Positions 10,672 through 22,290 of a stretch of DNA of 64,000 nucleotides are shown here, piece by piece (position 1 is the stretch's first letter; the number at the start of each line of letters is the position of its first letter). The position numbers were made by a program, and so were the translations under genes. This DNA is from Micrasema longulum (lineage: Eukaryota; Arthropoda; Insecta; Trichoptera; Brachycentridae), in the NCBI GenBank assembly GCA_022494885.1, contig JAGVSM010002925.1:1-64000 (forward strand), read 5' to 3'. The notes beneath the pieces were generated by a model that worked only from the letters and a program-made list of their open reading frames with translations, had not been told where the DNA came from and made no database searches.

Positions 10672-11105
10672 CATCATCATCATTCACTTTCCGCACCTAA
10701 TGGTGCATGAGGCACTGAATTAGTACAGAAATCGCAACGTATCTTGATCATATTTGTTACATGAAAGTAAGATGATCAGTCTTACTTTTCAGGTACCAGT
10801 CCAGGTACTATGAAATATTCAAGTGTATAAACTTTTTTAAAAATAAATAATTTTAAATAAATATTTAAATAGTCCTGTAGCTAGTATTTCGGATCCCACT
10901 CTACCCCGACTTGATTCCCATTTTCTAATAGTGAGTTTTACTCATTTACAACTCGTTGAAAATGGCCGTCAAAATGAAATATTTGGGTAAATCATAAGAA
11001 CGCAAATATTTCTTTAAAAAAAAAAAATCATTTCAACCATGTCGGGAATCAAACCCGAGACCTCTTGCATGGTAGTCAAATGCGATGACCACTACACCAC
11101 GAGGA
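10672..11105 (-). mobile_element. tRNA-derived SINE1, split by a SINE2 insertion
   Basis: On the minus strand the head at 11025-11103 reads CCTCGTGGTGTAGTGGTCAT and CGGGTTTGATTCCCGAC (boxes A and B). The body at 10672-10830 is CTTACTTTCATGTAACA, TGATCA and TGGTGCATGAGG-type sequence ending in a (GAT)n tail. SINE2 (10868-11020) lies between them. Confidence 0.65.
10868..11020 (+). mobile_element. tRNA-derived SINE2, inserted in SINE1
   Basis: Contains TCCTGTAGCTAGTATTTCGG joined to TCCCACTCTACCCCGACTTG, then GAAAATGGCCGTCAAAATG and CATAAGAACGC, ending in an A-run. The middle of the tRNA-like head is deleted compared with 16200-16400. Confidence 0.65.
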
Positions 11106-11399
11106 AATTAAATTATACTGCAATAAAATTATTAATGTTAGACTAAATCCTCTTCATCTTTACTTTCTGCCGCCGCACAGATGAGTATTTTGACGAAATT
11201 GCTGGCCGAAAGTATTTGTTGAGTTTTTTAAATGAAGAATTAAATTAAAAGCAATTGCTCGTACTCAAATTTAAGTTTATCTCACTAAAAAAACACGTTA
11301 TATGTTTAAAAAAATAAATAAATTAAATACTCATAATCAAAAGCGATATTTTAAAATACAAATAAAAAATTTAAATATTATTACTGAATATCATTCAGA

Positions 11400-12320
11400 T
11401 TCTTCTGATTCACTTTCCTCTTTTGTTTTGACTTCTTCATCACTATTTTCTTCACTTGGAGGCACAAGCTGTGTTCCCGGGAGTAGAAGATTTAGTGTTT
11501 CACTCAAGAACGCCTTACTTTTTTTTGCGTATTGCTAGGTTACTGCTCAATAATGGGTCGGAGCTTAGCAAAAGACTATTTAATACGTCCCTATTGCACA
11601 TGTTCTCTGAAAATTTTCTTAAAAAATTATATCTGTAAAGACAGAAGTGCTTGTTTCTAGTTTCCGCCGCTTCCTCAGATAATTGGTCAATTGCATGTGC
11701 AATTGCCTGTAGTACTACGTCTTAAAATTTTACGTATTGTGGGTGACATAGGATGTTATCCATACAACTGTACATATGTTTTAGCTGTTTCATTGGCATG
11801 GGTTTCAAACTTCGCTAAATCAATATTATGACCATTAAAAATAGTCTCTAATACGATTTTAAACCGATTAATTAGGTTTAAATCTAGATCCGTAATCTGG
11901 CAAGATGTCTCGGGATCCGCGAAGAACCTTCATGCCGTGTTTTCGTCATTTGTATTCTCAAATCCTGTCTATGAAAAGTCTACAAAAACGCCCATCTCTT
12001 CCTTGAATTTTCGCAGCATGAATTATTTGTTTTCTGCTACTATGTTTTTATTTTCAATAGTTCTGGCTTGCCACTTTTTTTATAAGCTAAACGAAGAAGT
12101 GACTCAAATAACTTTTTTCTTGCGTGGAGGATTGAGAGTCCGAACCGCAGCGATTCGGGATTTTCTTTTTTTTCTTATGGAGGTAATTAAAGTCTTTAGA
12201 CATCAAATAACAAATAAAGCACCTCATTGTTGAAGAAGTATTAGTGGCAGCATTGCATACCTTTCCATCCACTATTGTTGGCAATAATGTACGCTTTATG
12301 GAAACAATTCAACTTGGTTT
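11400..12320 (-). pseudogene. Decayed transposon-associated protein (repetitive insect family)
   Basis: Minus-strand pieces in three frames line up, in order, with a protein family found in many copies in insect genomes: PTIVDGKVCNAATNTSS (about 12281), DPETSCQITDLDLNLINRF (about 11900), FETHANETAKTYVQLYGW (about 11810), TIRKILRR (about 11735), QLSEEAAETRNKHF and LLLSSDPLLSS (about 11690-11550). In-frame stops and at least two frameshifts separate them. I know the motif order but cannot name the transposon superfamily. Confidence 0.55.
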
Positions 12321-12339
12321 TTCTGTTTCTGTATTTTTG

Positions 12340-12990
12340 AAGGTTCTGATTTGATTCTCAATATAATCTCACTTAGAAGGTTGCAAAAATTCTTACCCAT
12401 TAATACTAAATGCACCCTTGTACAAGCATTACTACTACCCATTCTAGATTACGCTGATGTTTCCATGACTGATTTAAGCTGCGAGCAACTAGATAAACTT
12501 GAACGACTTCAAAATACATGCAAAAGGTACATTTTTGGTTTTGGGAAATATGATCACATTTCTGATTATAGTAGGCAACTGAAATGGCTCAAAATTAGAC
12601 AGCGGAGAGACTATCACTCCCTCTCACTTCTGTTCAATGTACTTCACAGTCCTAACGCTCCTATATACCTGCGTGAAAAATTTCAACGCTTATTAGTTCA
12701 TGGTTTACCTCTTCGTTATGTATCTCATAGATATGACGGAAAATCCGTCAAGATCACAACACTGATTGAAATATTGATTCATCAGGCAGCTGTGCGTAAA
12801 AATAATTTAATATATTTTCATGGAAACAGGCAGCTACAGTGTTTCGAAATATTTCCAAAGTTTGATTTAATTACACGTAAGCTCCAGCACTTATTTCTAA
12901 TGGGATATTAAAAACCTAAATTTAAGATTGTAATCACTGTGTACTAGAGATTTATTCATTAATTTTTTTCACATTATAAACCACAATTAA
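12340..12990 (+). mobile_element. LINE 3' end with open C-terminal RT frame (family J1)
   Basis: A 186-codon frame to 12911 reads RRLQKFLPINTKCTLVQALL, LPILDYADV, LERLQNTCKRYIFGF, YHSLSLLFNVLHSPNAPIYL: the thumb/C-terminal part of a Jockey-like non-LTR reverse transcriptase. The catalytic palm is absent. A second copy lies at 20200-20960 (-). Confidence 0.75.
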
Positions 12991-13324
12991 TAATAAAATA
13001 ATCTGACCTCACCGGGGCTGAGGACTTTGACAATATATTTTTTTATATTTTTTTACATACGAGAATATACAAAGAAGACTAAATATAAAGAAACGAGAGT
13101 AAAAAATGAACAAATTATAATCTGCTTTCTCTAAAAGTTTAAACATGAATTGGGCGTTATAATTTCACATATAAAACTGTGGTTGACCCTGTTATTACAC
13201 CTCCCCCCCATGTCCAAATGTACATATAAATATACACATTATATATACATTTGAAATCGAAACCTAATTCGAATAATATAATCTTTCTATTACTTACTGA
13301 GTAATATAAGTGAATGATTATTTT

Positions 13325-13707
13325 TATACAGAGTGTTCTTTAAACCCTATCATATCCGAAATCACGATGATCAGTATGGGCAAGAAGACATATTGGCATA
13401 TTTCAAAAAATATTTAGAACGAAGAAAATTTGTAAAAAATAAATATTAAAAAGAACAAATGGTTGCTTACTTCTGCAGAGGAGAAGCGTGGGGGGCGCGG
13501 CGGCGCGGTAAACGGTGTATCAGGCTCCCCCTCCCCCATCCTCGTTTCTCCCCTGCAGAAGTAAGCAACCATTAGTTTTTTTAAGAATTTTATTTTTGTA
13601 AATTTAATTCGTTTTTAAAAATGTATTTTAATGTGCCAATATGTCTTCTGGCTTATACTGATCATCGTGGTTTCGGATGTGACAGGGTTTAAAGAACACC
13701 CTGTATA
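13325..13707. mobile_element. Foldback MITE with ACAGGGTGTTC-type termini
   Basis: Ends are inverted TATACAG.GTGTTCTTTAAA CCCT copies next to TA. The arms continue (GATGATCAGTAT, GCCAATATGTCTTC-type blocks) and an inner inverted pair (GGTTGCTTACTTCTGCAG) encloses a G/C-rich loop at 13488-13550. 383 bases; TA target suggests a mariner-like source. Confidence 0.7.
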
Positions 13708-13924
13708 TACATTTTTTCATTAAAAAAAAAAAAAGATTTCGGGGAGGGTGATCACAAACGCTATCTTCATCGGTATGTATCGAATCAAAACGGTAAACAT
13801 TTTTTTTTCTCTTGTCTATCAAGCTCGGTATCACGGCGTTTTCAGAAATATATTATCGACGAAGAAAAATGAAACAGTAAAATTAATTTTTCATTGTGGC
13901 AATATTTATTCTGAAGTGTTGCCA

Positions 13925-14165
13925 TTGTCGGCCTCGTTGTGTAGTCGTCAGCGCATTTGCTTACCATGCAAGAGGTCTCTAAAAATATTTATTCAAAAAG
14001 GGTGTTTTCACACTAGAATATTTCACAGTCCTTGGACTGGTACCTGAAGCGTAAGACTGATTATCTTACCTCCATGTAACAAAAAAGATCTGGGTACAGT
14101 GCGATTGGTGTACCAATGCAAGGTCTTATGCACCATTAGGTGTGTAAATGGAATGCTGAGTATTC
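13925..14165 (+). mobile_element. tRNA-derived SINE1
   Basis: Head TTGTGTAGTCGTCAGCGCAT, TACCATGCAAGAGGTCTC (box B lost), then body GGACTGGTACCTGAAGCG, AAGACTGATTATCTTACC, TGCACCATTAGG. Confidence 0.65.
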
Positions 14166-14189
14166 TGATTATGTCTGATATTTTTTGAA

Positions 14190-14760
14190 TTAAACAATTT
14201 TTTTTATTTATTTACAATTTTAAAAAACCCGTTAGGGTTACATTAGAAATTTAATATTGTCTAGTCATTTTATGTCTCGTCTAGTCTAGTTAGTCCAGTC
14301 ATCATGTGCTTTTTCAGATTGATTTTAAATTTGTCTCCATTAAAAGTTTTCAAGTAGTAAGGTAGGTCGTTGTAGTGTTTAAGTCCATTATGTAGTATTT
14401 TTGACTGTCCTGTGTTTGTCGTTGCTTTTTCAATATGATAGTGTTTTTGTTGTCTGGTGTTATATTTGTGTATGTCAGCATTTTTGACTAATATTATGTC
14501 GTCGTCTTGTATGTTTCCCAGTGTTATTTTGTGCACAATTTTTAAGGTCTCAATTTTAGTCAAGTAGTTTATGTCAAACTGGTGTGTTTTTTTGTACAGT
14601 TCAGTCGTAGAGGTCAGGTAGGGTAGGTTGTATGTTAGTTTAAGAAGTTTATTTAATTAATTTAATTTTATTAATACTAACATTTTCTTTGTACATACTT
14701 GTATTTTAGTTTTGAAGCTGTAAACTTCTTGTCTAATTATTCTTTTTAGACTGTTGTTTA
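14190..14760 (-). mobile_element. LINE 3' fragment, family J3
   Basis: The minus-strand frame 14563-14270 reads MTKIETLKIVHKITLGN, KYNTRQQKHYHIEK, GQSKILHNGLKHYNDLPYYL, the C-terminus of a Jockey-like LINE. The ACCCTAACGGG tail at about 14235 matches the ACCCGTAAGGG tail of family J3. Confidence 0.7.
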
Positions 14761-14939
14761 ATAAATAAGAAAGCTCTTAAATATTCAGATTTGCTGCCCA
14801 GTAATATTTCTTATGAAGGAAATGCTTATTTGGTGTTTTTGATATAAGCGGTTTGTTAAGGCGGCTTAAATTTTGAAAAGGCCTTACTTGGCGCCATCCA
14901 TTTGATTCACAACAAACAAATAAATTGTTTGAATTTGTT

Positions 14940-15345
14940 GCCACAGAGAGGGAAAACATTTTTGAGAAGGGAATATGGGAGTCTAGGCATTTACAGGGTT
15001 TATGACCTGTCATACGCTGGTTTTTAAAACCAGCCAATGACAGGTCATAAGCCCTAAGTGATATGTTCATAAGCCCTAAGTGGGTTTTCCGGAGCAGGAT
15101 TCTCCTACTACTTTGACATGAGTCTCTTTCGTGTGTTTTTTTTATTTTTTTATAAAATGTACGTATTGAATATATGTTTGTAATGTATATGTTACATTTA
15201 AAATAAATGAATTGAATTGAAATAAATGCCTAGAATACCTTCTCAAAAATGTTTTCCCTCTCTGGTGCAACAAATTTAAATATGAACAACTCCCTAGGGA
15301 GAAAGTCCAGCCAGTCTGCAAGCGTTTGGATATACTCAAAACATT
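14940..15345. repeat. R1 foldback pair interrupted by a LINE tail
   Basis: Arm 14940-15025 (+) and arm 15025-15050 (-) face each other through TGGTTTTTAAAACCAGCC. A further minus-strand R1 piece is at 15225-15345. Between them is an A/T-rich tail (15125-15225). Confidence 0.6.
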
Positions 15346-15684
15346 GTTAATAAATTTTTCTCCTGCGGGAGTAGGCGGAGAGGATAGAACGCCGTATAAC
15401 TCTGTTTTTGCATACTTCCTCTACTTTCATACGTCTTATCTTCGCAGTTCACTTCCAATTACATTATTCTAGACATCTACGCCATGTTTGTTACGCTCAC
15501 CCGAAGAAATGACTATTGTACTACCAAATCCGTCAGAAAAATATGAAATATGACATTTTGATGAAGTGTTTTTTTTTTATTTTCAACTTACACGACTGTC
15601 AAGTTCCCGAACTAAAATTATGATACAATATCTATGATTTTATTTTATTTAAAGACATTAAAAAAATAATGTTTTGATTACGTC

Positions 15685-15898
15685 CAAATGTTTGCAGACT
15701 GGCTGGATTTCCTCCCTAGGGAGTTATTTTAATCCATACTCAAAACATTGTTGAATCTACTAACTGGTAAAAGAAGAAGTATAAAATTGAAAAATTGTTT
15801 TCAGGCGTTGCCTAGTAGGTGTATTGGTTCAGCCGGACGAGCCTCACCCACATGATAAAGGTTTCAGCTCTTTTACTTTACAAAAGTCAACATTAAAG
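15685..15898 (-). repeat. R1 copy, rearranged
   Basis: Contains CTGGATTTCCTCCCTAGGGA, TTCAGGCGTTGCCTAGTAGG and AAGGTTTCAGCTCTTTTAC, with the first block in the opposite orientation to the others. 15350-15685 shows nothing recognisable. Confidence 0.55.
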
Positions 15899-16199
15899 GG
15901 AGATACTTAAGCCAACCATCCACCTGCAGCTGTTATAGAGTCCCGGGGGACTCTCTGTCAGCTGCGCATAGAGAAAAGATATTATAAATATTCCAGGAAT
16001 ACAAACTCTATGCAGATTAAGGAGGAGGGAGGAGGGTGTATGGACAGAGGCCAACACGTCGTCCCCACCCCTCAGGATCCCCTCAATGCCTCGGTTTTTT
16101 TTATTCAAGAAATATGTATTTACACAAACAATTTACATAAATAAACGTATCCAAATATACAAAAACAATTTCTTAAAACTATAGTAACACAACAAACAT

Positions 16200-16400
16200 A
16201 ACTAATCGGGTTGTGGTCCTGTGGCTAGTATCTCGGACTCACGGACCAAAGGTCCGTGGTTCGAATCCCACTCTACCCCAACTTGATTCCCATTTTCTAA
16301 TAGTGAGTTATTTACAACCTGTTGAAAATGGCCGTCAAAATTAAATATTTGGGTACATCATAAGAACGCCAATATTTATTTTTATTTAAAAAAAAAAGAA
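16200..16400 (+). mobile_element. tRNA-derived SINE2, most complete copy
   Basis: Head GGTCCTGTGGCTAGTATCTC (box A-like), anticodon-arm region ACGGACCAAAGGTCCGT, box B GGTTCGAATCC; body CCCCAACTTGATTCCCAT, AATAGTGAGTTATTTAC, GAAAATGGCCGTCAAAAT; A-rich tail. Confidence 0.8.
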
Positions 16401-16459
16401 AACTCACACAACAAACATAAGTAAAAACACTGATATTTACAATGAGAGAACGGCTTAAA

Positions 16460-16665
16460 GAAGAACTCCTGGGTAGTCAACATATGGAAGAGTTGAGGAA
16501 ATGTGCGTGGTAAAACAAAGGCAGAATGGTGAATGTTACACAGTGTGTAATGTGGCCACTTAAACCAGCCAATGACATGTTACAAGCCCTGTAAACGCTC
16601 GAACATCCATATTCCCTCCTAAAAAATGTTTTCCCTCTGTTGCAACAAATTTAGACATAAAAACA
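16460..16665 (-). repeat. R1 copy
   Basis: Reverse R1 with CACAGTGTGTAATGTGGCC, CCAGCCAATGACATG and AAAATGTTTTCCCTCTGTTG. Confidence 0.65.
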
Positions 16666-16977
16666 ATTTTAACACTTCTTAAAAATTGTTGGTTGGTGAC
16701 ACTCGAGGTTTTCAGAACGAGGTCTTCAATTATTTATCTACCTCAATTTGAAATGCTATTATTTTGTCTACTTAATCACGAAAATATTTTAATGTGGGTG
16801 AGTAAAAAAGTCACAAAATGCTAGCCCAGCGCAATAAAATGAGATATTCGTGAAATAAATAAGCACCTAGTGTATAATTATTTTCAATTTCTTCGGCCTA
16901 AATAACTTGTCGTGCTGATGTTTTTCGATGTTTATTTCGTCAACATACTTAACCTTATTCTATCATCTGGACTTACC

Positions 16978-17050
16978 CGTCCTGTGGTGCAGTGGATAGC
17001 GCACCTGACGCTGTGGATGTTACATGTCTCAAGATCGATTTCTAAAGCTT
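16978..17050 (+). mobile_element. tRNA-like SINE head
   Basis: CGTCCTGTGGTGCAGTGGAT is box A-like and AGATCGATTTC a decayed box B. The spacing is tRNA-like. No clear body was identified. Confidence 0.4.
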
Positions 17051-17254
17051 AGTCGGGAAAAAACCGTTTTGCGAAAAATTTAAAAAATGTTACATTTTGA
17101 ATTTCGAAGCGGGAAGGGATGCGGCCTCCCGAGGGATGGAAGGGGGAGCTTTCCAGATTCAGACCACTACACCTCATAAATGGATGGTGTTATGCAAAAA
17201 TGTGTCAAGCCGCAAAACCGAAAAAAATAGTTAGTGTCGGAACTATGGCCCAAT

Positions 17255-17480
17255 AGTGAAATTCTTACTTTGAAAAAATAGTTTGATGATTTGAAACCAT
17301 GTGACTGGACTAAAAACGATGTAACACTGCTTTAAGATGCTTAACGTATTGTTGCGAATTAATATCAATATGCGACTTACATACATGATTAAAATATTGG
17401 AAAAATATGTTAACTCAGCAATAGACGCTTTCTTTGCGAGAATTGCCGATATGTTTTGTTTATTGCAAACTGCAGTTATT
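17255..17480 (-). repeat. Dispersed repeat R2, copy 2
   Basis: Reverse complement of the repeat at 6190-6460. Confidence 0.5.
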
Positions 17481-17567
17481 TTTTTGTAGTTTGGGGATTC
17501 ATATTTAAAGTAAATTCCAAGATATTTTTAGCGTCTGGCTTAGAACACGAAGCTTTTATTTCAATTG

Positions 17568-18480
17568 AACGTAGTTAACCAAAAAGCAGCCAGCCATAGA
17601 AAAGTGAAACTGAGACAATTCAATTCCATAAATTAAAAAAATACTTACTTGTTTATTTTTATTACCATATACTTGTTTTTTTTTTTACTATTATATCAAA
17701 TTGCATTGTAGTATTGGCAAATACGCATTTCATAAATACATCTTTTTATTTCTTATTTTTTCGTGATAATATATGCTCGCTTGTTTATTAACTTAACTTA
17801 AAAATGTCTTTCTTGCTTACCGTAACACTTTATTTATTGTTTGCTTTACAGAATTTATTTCATAAGCTTATATCTTTGCATTTTTTGTATATATGCTTAC
17901 TGTTTTTTCTTGCATACCTTTGTTATTATTGTTTTTTTTTTTACTTTGCAAAACTTTTTATTATATCCTTTTTAACTAATTTCACATATTTTTTCTGTAT
18001 ATTCTGTGTTTATTATTTAGTATGTTAGCATGAATTTCATTTTAATTTTTTGTAAATGCCTCTTGGGCGTTAATGAACAAAATAAATAAATAAATAATGG
18101 CTCTTTTATGAAAAGAGTGAATAATCAGATCCACGCAATAGTGGAAATGTTTTTGACTGTAACAAATGATAAACAATGAATACATTGTTTTTTGAATATT
18201 ACAAACAAGAATCCAATTATGTAGTCGACCAGTTTTAATGATTATTATAGTACAGTAAATTTTTTTAGTGCTGCGGGTATTTTCTGAAAATTGAGAAATG
18301 CCATAATTGTGATCATTCTGATATTCAGAAGGTGATTTTTACAATTTTTTGTATGAAACGGTCTGGCTGCTTTTACCAAAACTTAGAATTGACTTTACTT
18401 CACCCGATAAGATAAAAACATCATTTTTTCAAAATTGTGGATAGGCTGCTTTCTGCATAACTACGTTCAATTTCAGTTAC
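17568..18480. mobile_element. Inverted-repeat remnant carrying a LINE tail
   Basis: ATTGAACGTAGTTA plus a nearby AAAGCAGCC occurs at 17568-17593 and inverted at 18447-18478. Between them, 17640-18098 is a T-rich LINE tail ending TGCCTCTTGGGCGTTAATG and (AAAT)n. The limits are uncertain; 18100-18680 otherwise has no gene. Confidence 0.35.
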
Positions 18481-18684
18481 TGTTTTACTAAAAAATTTCC
18501 CCCATTATAAAATATATTCTATTAATAATTTTACATTTAAAAATAGTTCAAAAATTTTGATTTACATATTTATAACAGTGTTATACACTTGATAAAAAAA
18601 TAAGGTGAATTGTTTTTAACAATTAAAATCTTTATTTATTCTTCTTAATCTATTTCATCGCCTTCAATATAATCACATATTACA

Positions 18685-19150
18685 ACAGAGATGAAGAACA
18701 TTTAAGAGAAGGTAATATAGAAGTCAGGCATCTACAGGGCTTATGACCTGTCAATGGCTGGTTTAAGTGGCCACTTTACACACTGTGTAACATTCACCAT
18801 TCTGCCTATATTTGAACATCTATATTCCTTCAATTCTTTCATCTGTTGATGTTTTGTGAAGTTAAAGAGCTGAAACCTTTATTTATGCGGGTGAGATTCA
18901 TCTAATTGAATTATTTCACAGATATAGAGAATTGAAGGGAATATGGATGTTCAAAATGTAAGGCAGAATAATTGAGAATGTTACAATTAATAAAGTGGCT
19001 TCCTCGCTCAACAAATTGACAGTCATAAGCAATCTAGTTTTCAACTATATAAATATTCTTCATCTCTGTTGTAATATGTTAATATAAACAGCTCCCCAGG
19101 GAGTTGAATCTAGTCCTTGTCTACAAAAATTTTGACAAACTCAAAATATT
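18685..19150. repeat. Two R1 pieces in opposite orientation
   Basis: 18685-18915 is plus-strand R1 (ACAGGGCTTATGACCTGTCA, GTGTAACATTCACCATTCTG). 18930-19150 is a decayed minus-strand piece with the GGAATATGGATGTTCAAA end and a CTCCCCAGGGAG block. Confidence 0.6.
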
Positions 19151-19229
19151 GTTCAATATACTCCCCTTCAGATACGATACATTTATGCCAACGTTTTCCA
19201 ATCCTCGAAACAATAGGGAAATATCACCC

Positions 19230-19400
19230 TTTTTTAAAACATTTTTAAGTAATAAAAGTGTATGAAATACTGTTCAGTAAAAAAAAAAATTTTTGCTTGT
19301 TATTAAAAGCACAAAAAATATTTTTAAATTTGTAATTTTGAATTCCCGCAAAAACGATCATTCCGTTGGCTATTGCTGATCGACGATTTTTGATCACTAA
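19230..19400 (+). repeat. Dispersed repeat R3, copy 1
   Basis: Shares TATGAAATACTGT.CAGTAA, AATTTGTAATTTTGAATTCC and CGC.AAAA with 47740-47885. Unclassified. Confidence 0.45.
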
Positions 19401-19910
19401 ATCTTTGATTTCCTTGACGTGTTGTTTCATTAATTTATTAATAAGGATCTCGGACACTGTCAAATTTTGCCCCTTTGAGCCTGACAATTTATTTTTTGCT
19501 ATTCGGAGCAATGTAAATGTAATAAAGAAGAATGTGTTATTCAGAATAACGCTACGAAAACCACACACGAGTCAAGACCCTATAAGAGTATTTTCTTTTT
19601 AAAAATTATTTTAATTTTTAACCCGTCGCACATCTCCGCTGCGAAACCATAACAGCGGACCGCAGTAATTTCGCCATATCTTGTCCGTATGTAGGATGCA
19701 GGAGAAGCGGAACACTAGCGAAACTGCCTGTTCTAACGCATAGATTTGACTATAATTCTATCTCTTTCCCAGCTCGGTTGCGTCGATCTGCTCCGACGCC
19801 AGCCACACTTCCGCGCTCCGGCCGCCATTTTGCTGCGGTGACGCGTTGTTTTCTCACGTGTTTGTGGAAGTCGACAAAAATAAAAAGCAAAACTACATTT
19901 TTTTCATAAA

Positions 19911-19994
19911 ATGGACGTCTATTTTACAGAAATATTAATTGAAGAGGTCAGAAGTAGACCTATTCTCTATTTATTAAATCATCCAAAACCATAA
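19911..19994 (+). pseudogene. Possible start of a MADF-type DNA-binding ORF, broken
   Basis: ATG begins a 27-codon frame resembling the first helix of MADF domains (acidic start, then EVRSRPILY). After the stop a similar lysine-rich reading continues (KKYEKIAGMERNPEGIE) before another stop. MADF proteins occur in hosts and in PIF/Harbinger transposons; the GC-rich leader at 19620-19860 would suit a transposon end. Weak call. Confidence 0.28.
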
Positions 19995-20199
19995 AAAAAA
20001 TATGAAAAAATTGCAGGCATGGAGAGAAATCCAGAAGGAATTGAATGAGGATGGTATATAGTCTTTTTATAATTATAAAAGACTGTCTTATTTATTTATC
20101 TAACTTTTTGAACATAATGTTATTTGTACGTTGGCGGGCTTATTGCCAAATGGCAATTTCTTCCAACCAACCAATAAAATAAAAGTTTTAATTTTTTTA

Positions 20200-20960
20200 A
20201 TTCAAGTTACAGAACATATTCAATAGAAAAAAAAAATTAAAAGGCTAAAGATATATAAAAATAGAAATAAACATATTTGTTTATAAATTACCTTAAATCA
20301 AAACTATTACTCAATGGGAAATAGGAAAAAAGAGGAAAAGGGAAAGGAGGAGAGATTAAGGAAGAGAAAGGAGATGTTTCTTCAGACGTGATTTAAACAG
20401 AGATAATGTAGTAACATTTTTGATGGTGGATGATTCCACAGTCGAGCCGCATGGACACTATATGAGTTAGAGAAGAAAGAGGAATTGTGGGTGGGTATTA
20501 ACCTGTCCGGGAGTGAGTTTCTGCCGACAAAACTGTATCTGGGGAGTGAGTTTTTTTTCATGTTTTTTTTTTACTTTTTATAATTTTATATCATTGTCAA
20601 TGCTATAAGCAACATATTTTCTTGAATAAAAATAATAAATTATACCAGTAAATATGATTTATATCAAAATTATCGATGTTTTATTTCATGGGTTGTCAAC
20701 CATCGGTTTTACAAGCCCAAATAATATTTCTGAAAATAATCGGACGTACATTCACGCCCATACTCCATTGATGAAAATTTTGTTTGGACGACCATGTACG
20801 GCCATACTCCCGGACAGGTTAAGAGAGTGCTTTGAGAATTAGAACGAAGAGGTAAATCATGAACTGATTAGCGTTGAAATTTTTCACGCAGGTATATAGG
20901 AGCGTTAGGACTATGAAGTACATTGAACAGAAGTGAGAGGGAGTGATAGTCTCTATTGTA
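20200..20960 (-). mobile_element. LINE family J1 copy, split by a TTAA-flanked MITE
   Basis: The minus strand from 20960 matches the 12611-12720 part of family J1 (YHSLSLLFNVLHSPNAPIYL) and then resumes after the 20498-20822 insertion with AARLWNHPPSK and FKSRLKKHLL, the usual LINE C-terminus. Confidence 0.7.
20498..20822. mobile_element. piggyBac-like MITE with TTAA target duplication
   Basis: TTAA at 20498-20501 and 20819-20822 flank perfect inverted termini CCTGTCCGGGAGT. 325 bases with no transposase. TTAA duplication is the piggyBac hallmark. Confidence 0.72.
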
Positions 20961-21349
20961 TTATATTATGTATTACATGATTGTGTTTGTAGATTACATT
21001 ATGCATTAAGTGCATGTATTATGTTTAATTATTTATTTTTACTTATTTAAGATAACATTTGCGTCAAAATAGTGGCACACATCATTGAATCCTACTACTG
21101 CTACGATGTCCACAATAATATTGCTTCCTTCTCTGACTCTGATAACGACGACATTTCGCTGCGACTGCCTCAACTCAACATTCGAAGCAAAATGTAAACG
21201 TATGCAAACAATAAAAATCCGTAAATTAATCACTCTCTAGAGTAGAGAAGATTCAGAATACCACCTCTGGTATAAATAAACTAGCTCGGTAACATGGGTA
21301 TGTTTTCTTGTCACTACTTGTGAAAATATAAAAATATTTTATTTTATAG

Positions 21350-21680
21350 GTAACATCTATGAATTCATATGTCAATGAACAAAGAGAGGGAGTACTGACC
21401 ACCGTCAAAAGAAGAAAAGCCTCATACACTGGTCACATATTCAGCAGTGAGAAGTATGCCCTTCTCCAACTTATTATGGAAGAAAAGATAGACGGCAGGT
21501 GGGGTATGGGACGGAAAAGAACATCATGGCTCAGAAATCTCAGACAGTGGTTCTGGGTGTCGGATGTAGCAGCGCTGATTAGACTGGCCCAGGATCATGA
21601 TGAAATTCAGAATGATGGTCGCCAACCTCCGGTAGGAGTGGCAAAAGAAGAAGTTAAATATGATAAAAACCATACTTATC
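21350..21680 (+). mobile_element. LINE RT C-terminal fragment (R4/RTE-style)
   Basis: A 120-codon frame reads [50 protein letters not shown], the zinc-finger-side C-terminus of a non-LTR reverse transcriptase (usual form: RKLSYLGHVLR..IEGKI.G.RG.GR). Confidence 0.7.
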
Positions 21681-22039
21681 ATATAAGTATTCAGTTATGT
21701 GGTCAAATATGTGAAAATTAAGATATAACGTATACAAACATTCTTCTATCATAACAACTTATCAAGCAGTTCAGGGTTAGCAAATATTAGTTTGGTTTTA
21801 CCTGTTGATGGGAGGAGCGCTCTCCTAAAAGTATAGTTGTGTTTATTAATTAAAAAATCTTTTATTTATAGAGTTGTTCGAACCGTCAGTAGGGTCGCAG
21901 TGAGTCACATTTGCCGAAAGGTGTGATTCTATTAATTGCTGCGAACGCCCAGTTGCATATTACCGGCAACACGATTCACTAGTCCTACTCGTTAGCGTCC
22001 ATGTCGCAAACCCTGGGCAATGGGATCACACCCGTAATG

Positions 22040-22290
22040 GTGTGATCACAGCAGATAACGAGAGGATAAAGGCGAGTTTCTGGCGCCTCCAAACCAGAAC
22101 CAACCAGCTAAAGAAAGGTAAGCCTGACGGAAAAATCCACCAGAGAAACCATTCCGGTCATCTTTTCCCAGAAAGCACTATGGCGAGTTCATCCAACAAG
22201 CAGTTGTCCTGGCCTCGGAGTAGTGCAGATGCTTTCGCTGTAATGATCGCCAACGTCGGGGGGACTTGATAAGGCACTGCAATAATAATA
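22040..22290 (+). mobile_element. LINE 3' fragment ending in AFAVMIANVGGT
   Basis: Frame 22042-22269 ends AVMIANVGGT followed by TGATAAGGCACTGCAATAAT, the same ending as the LINE at 37400-37470. Confidence 0.55.

Noticed and set aside
11040..11103. A genuine tRNA gene (also considered at 16205, 29700, 47530, 55405, 57085)
   Set aside because: Boxes A and B are present but each is fused to a repeated body and A-rich tail, recurs elsewhere in the window, and lacks a clean acceptor stem, so these are SINE heads.
17804..18028. Leu/Phe-rich 74-codon frame resembling a membrane protein
   Set aside because: The T-rich sequence of a LINE tail gives hydrophobic codons by composition.
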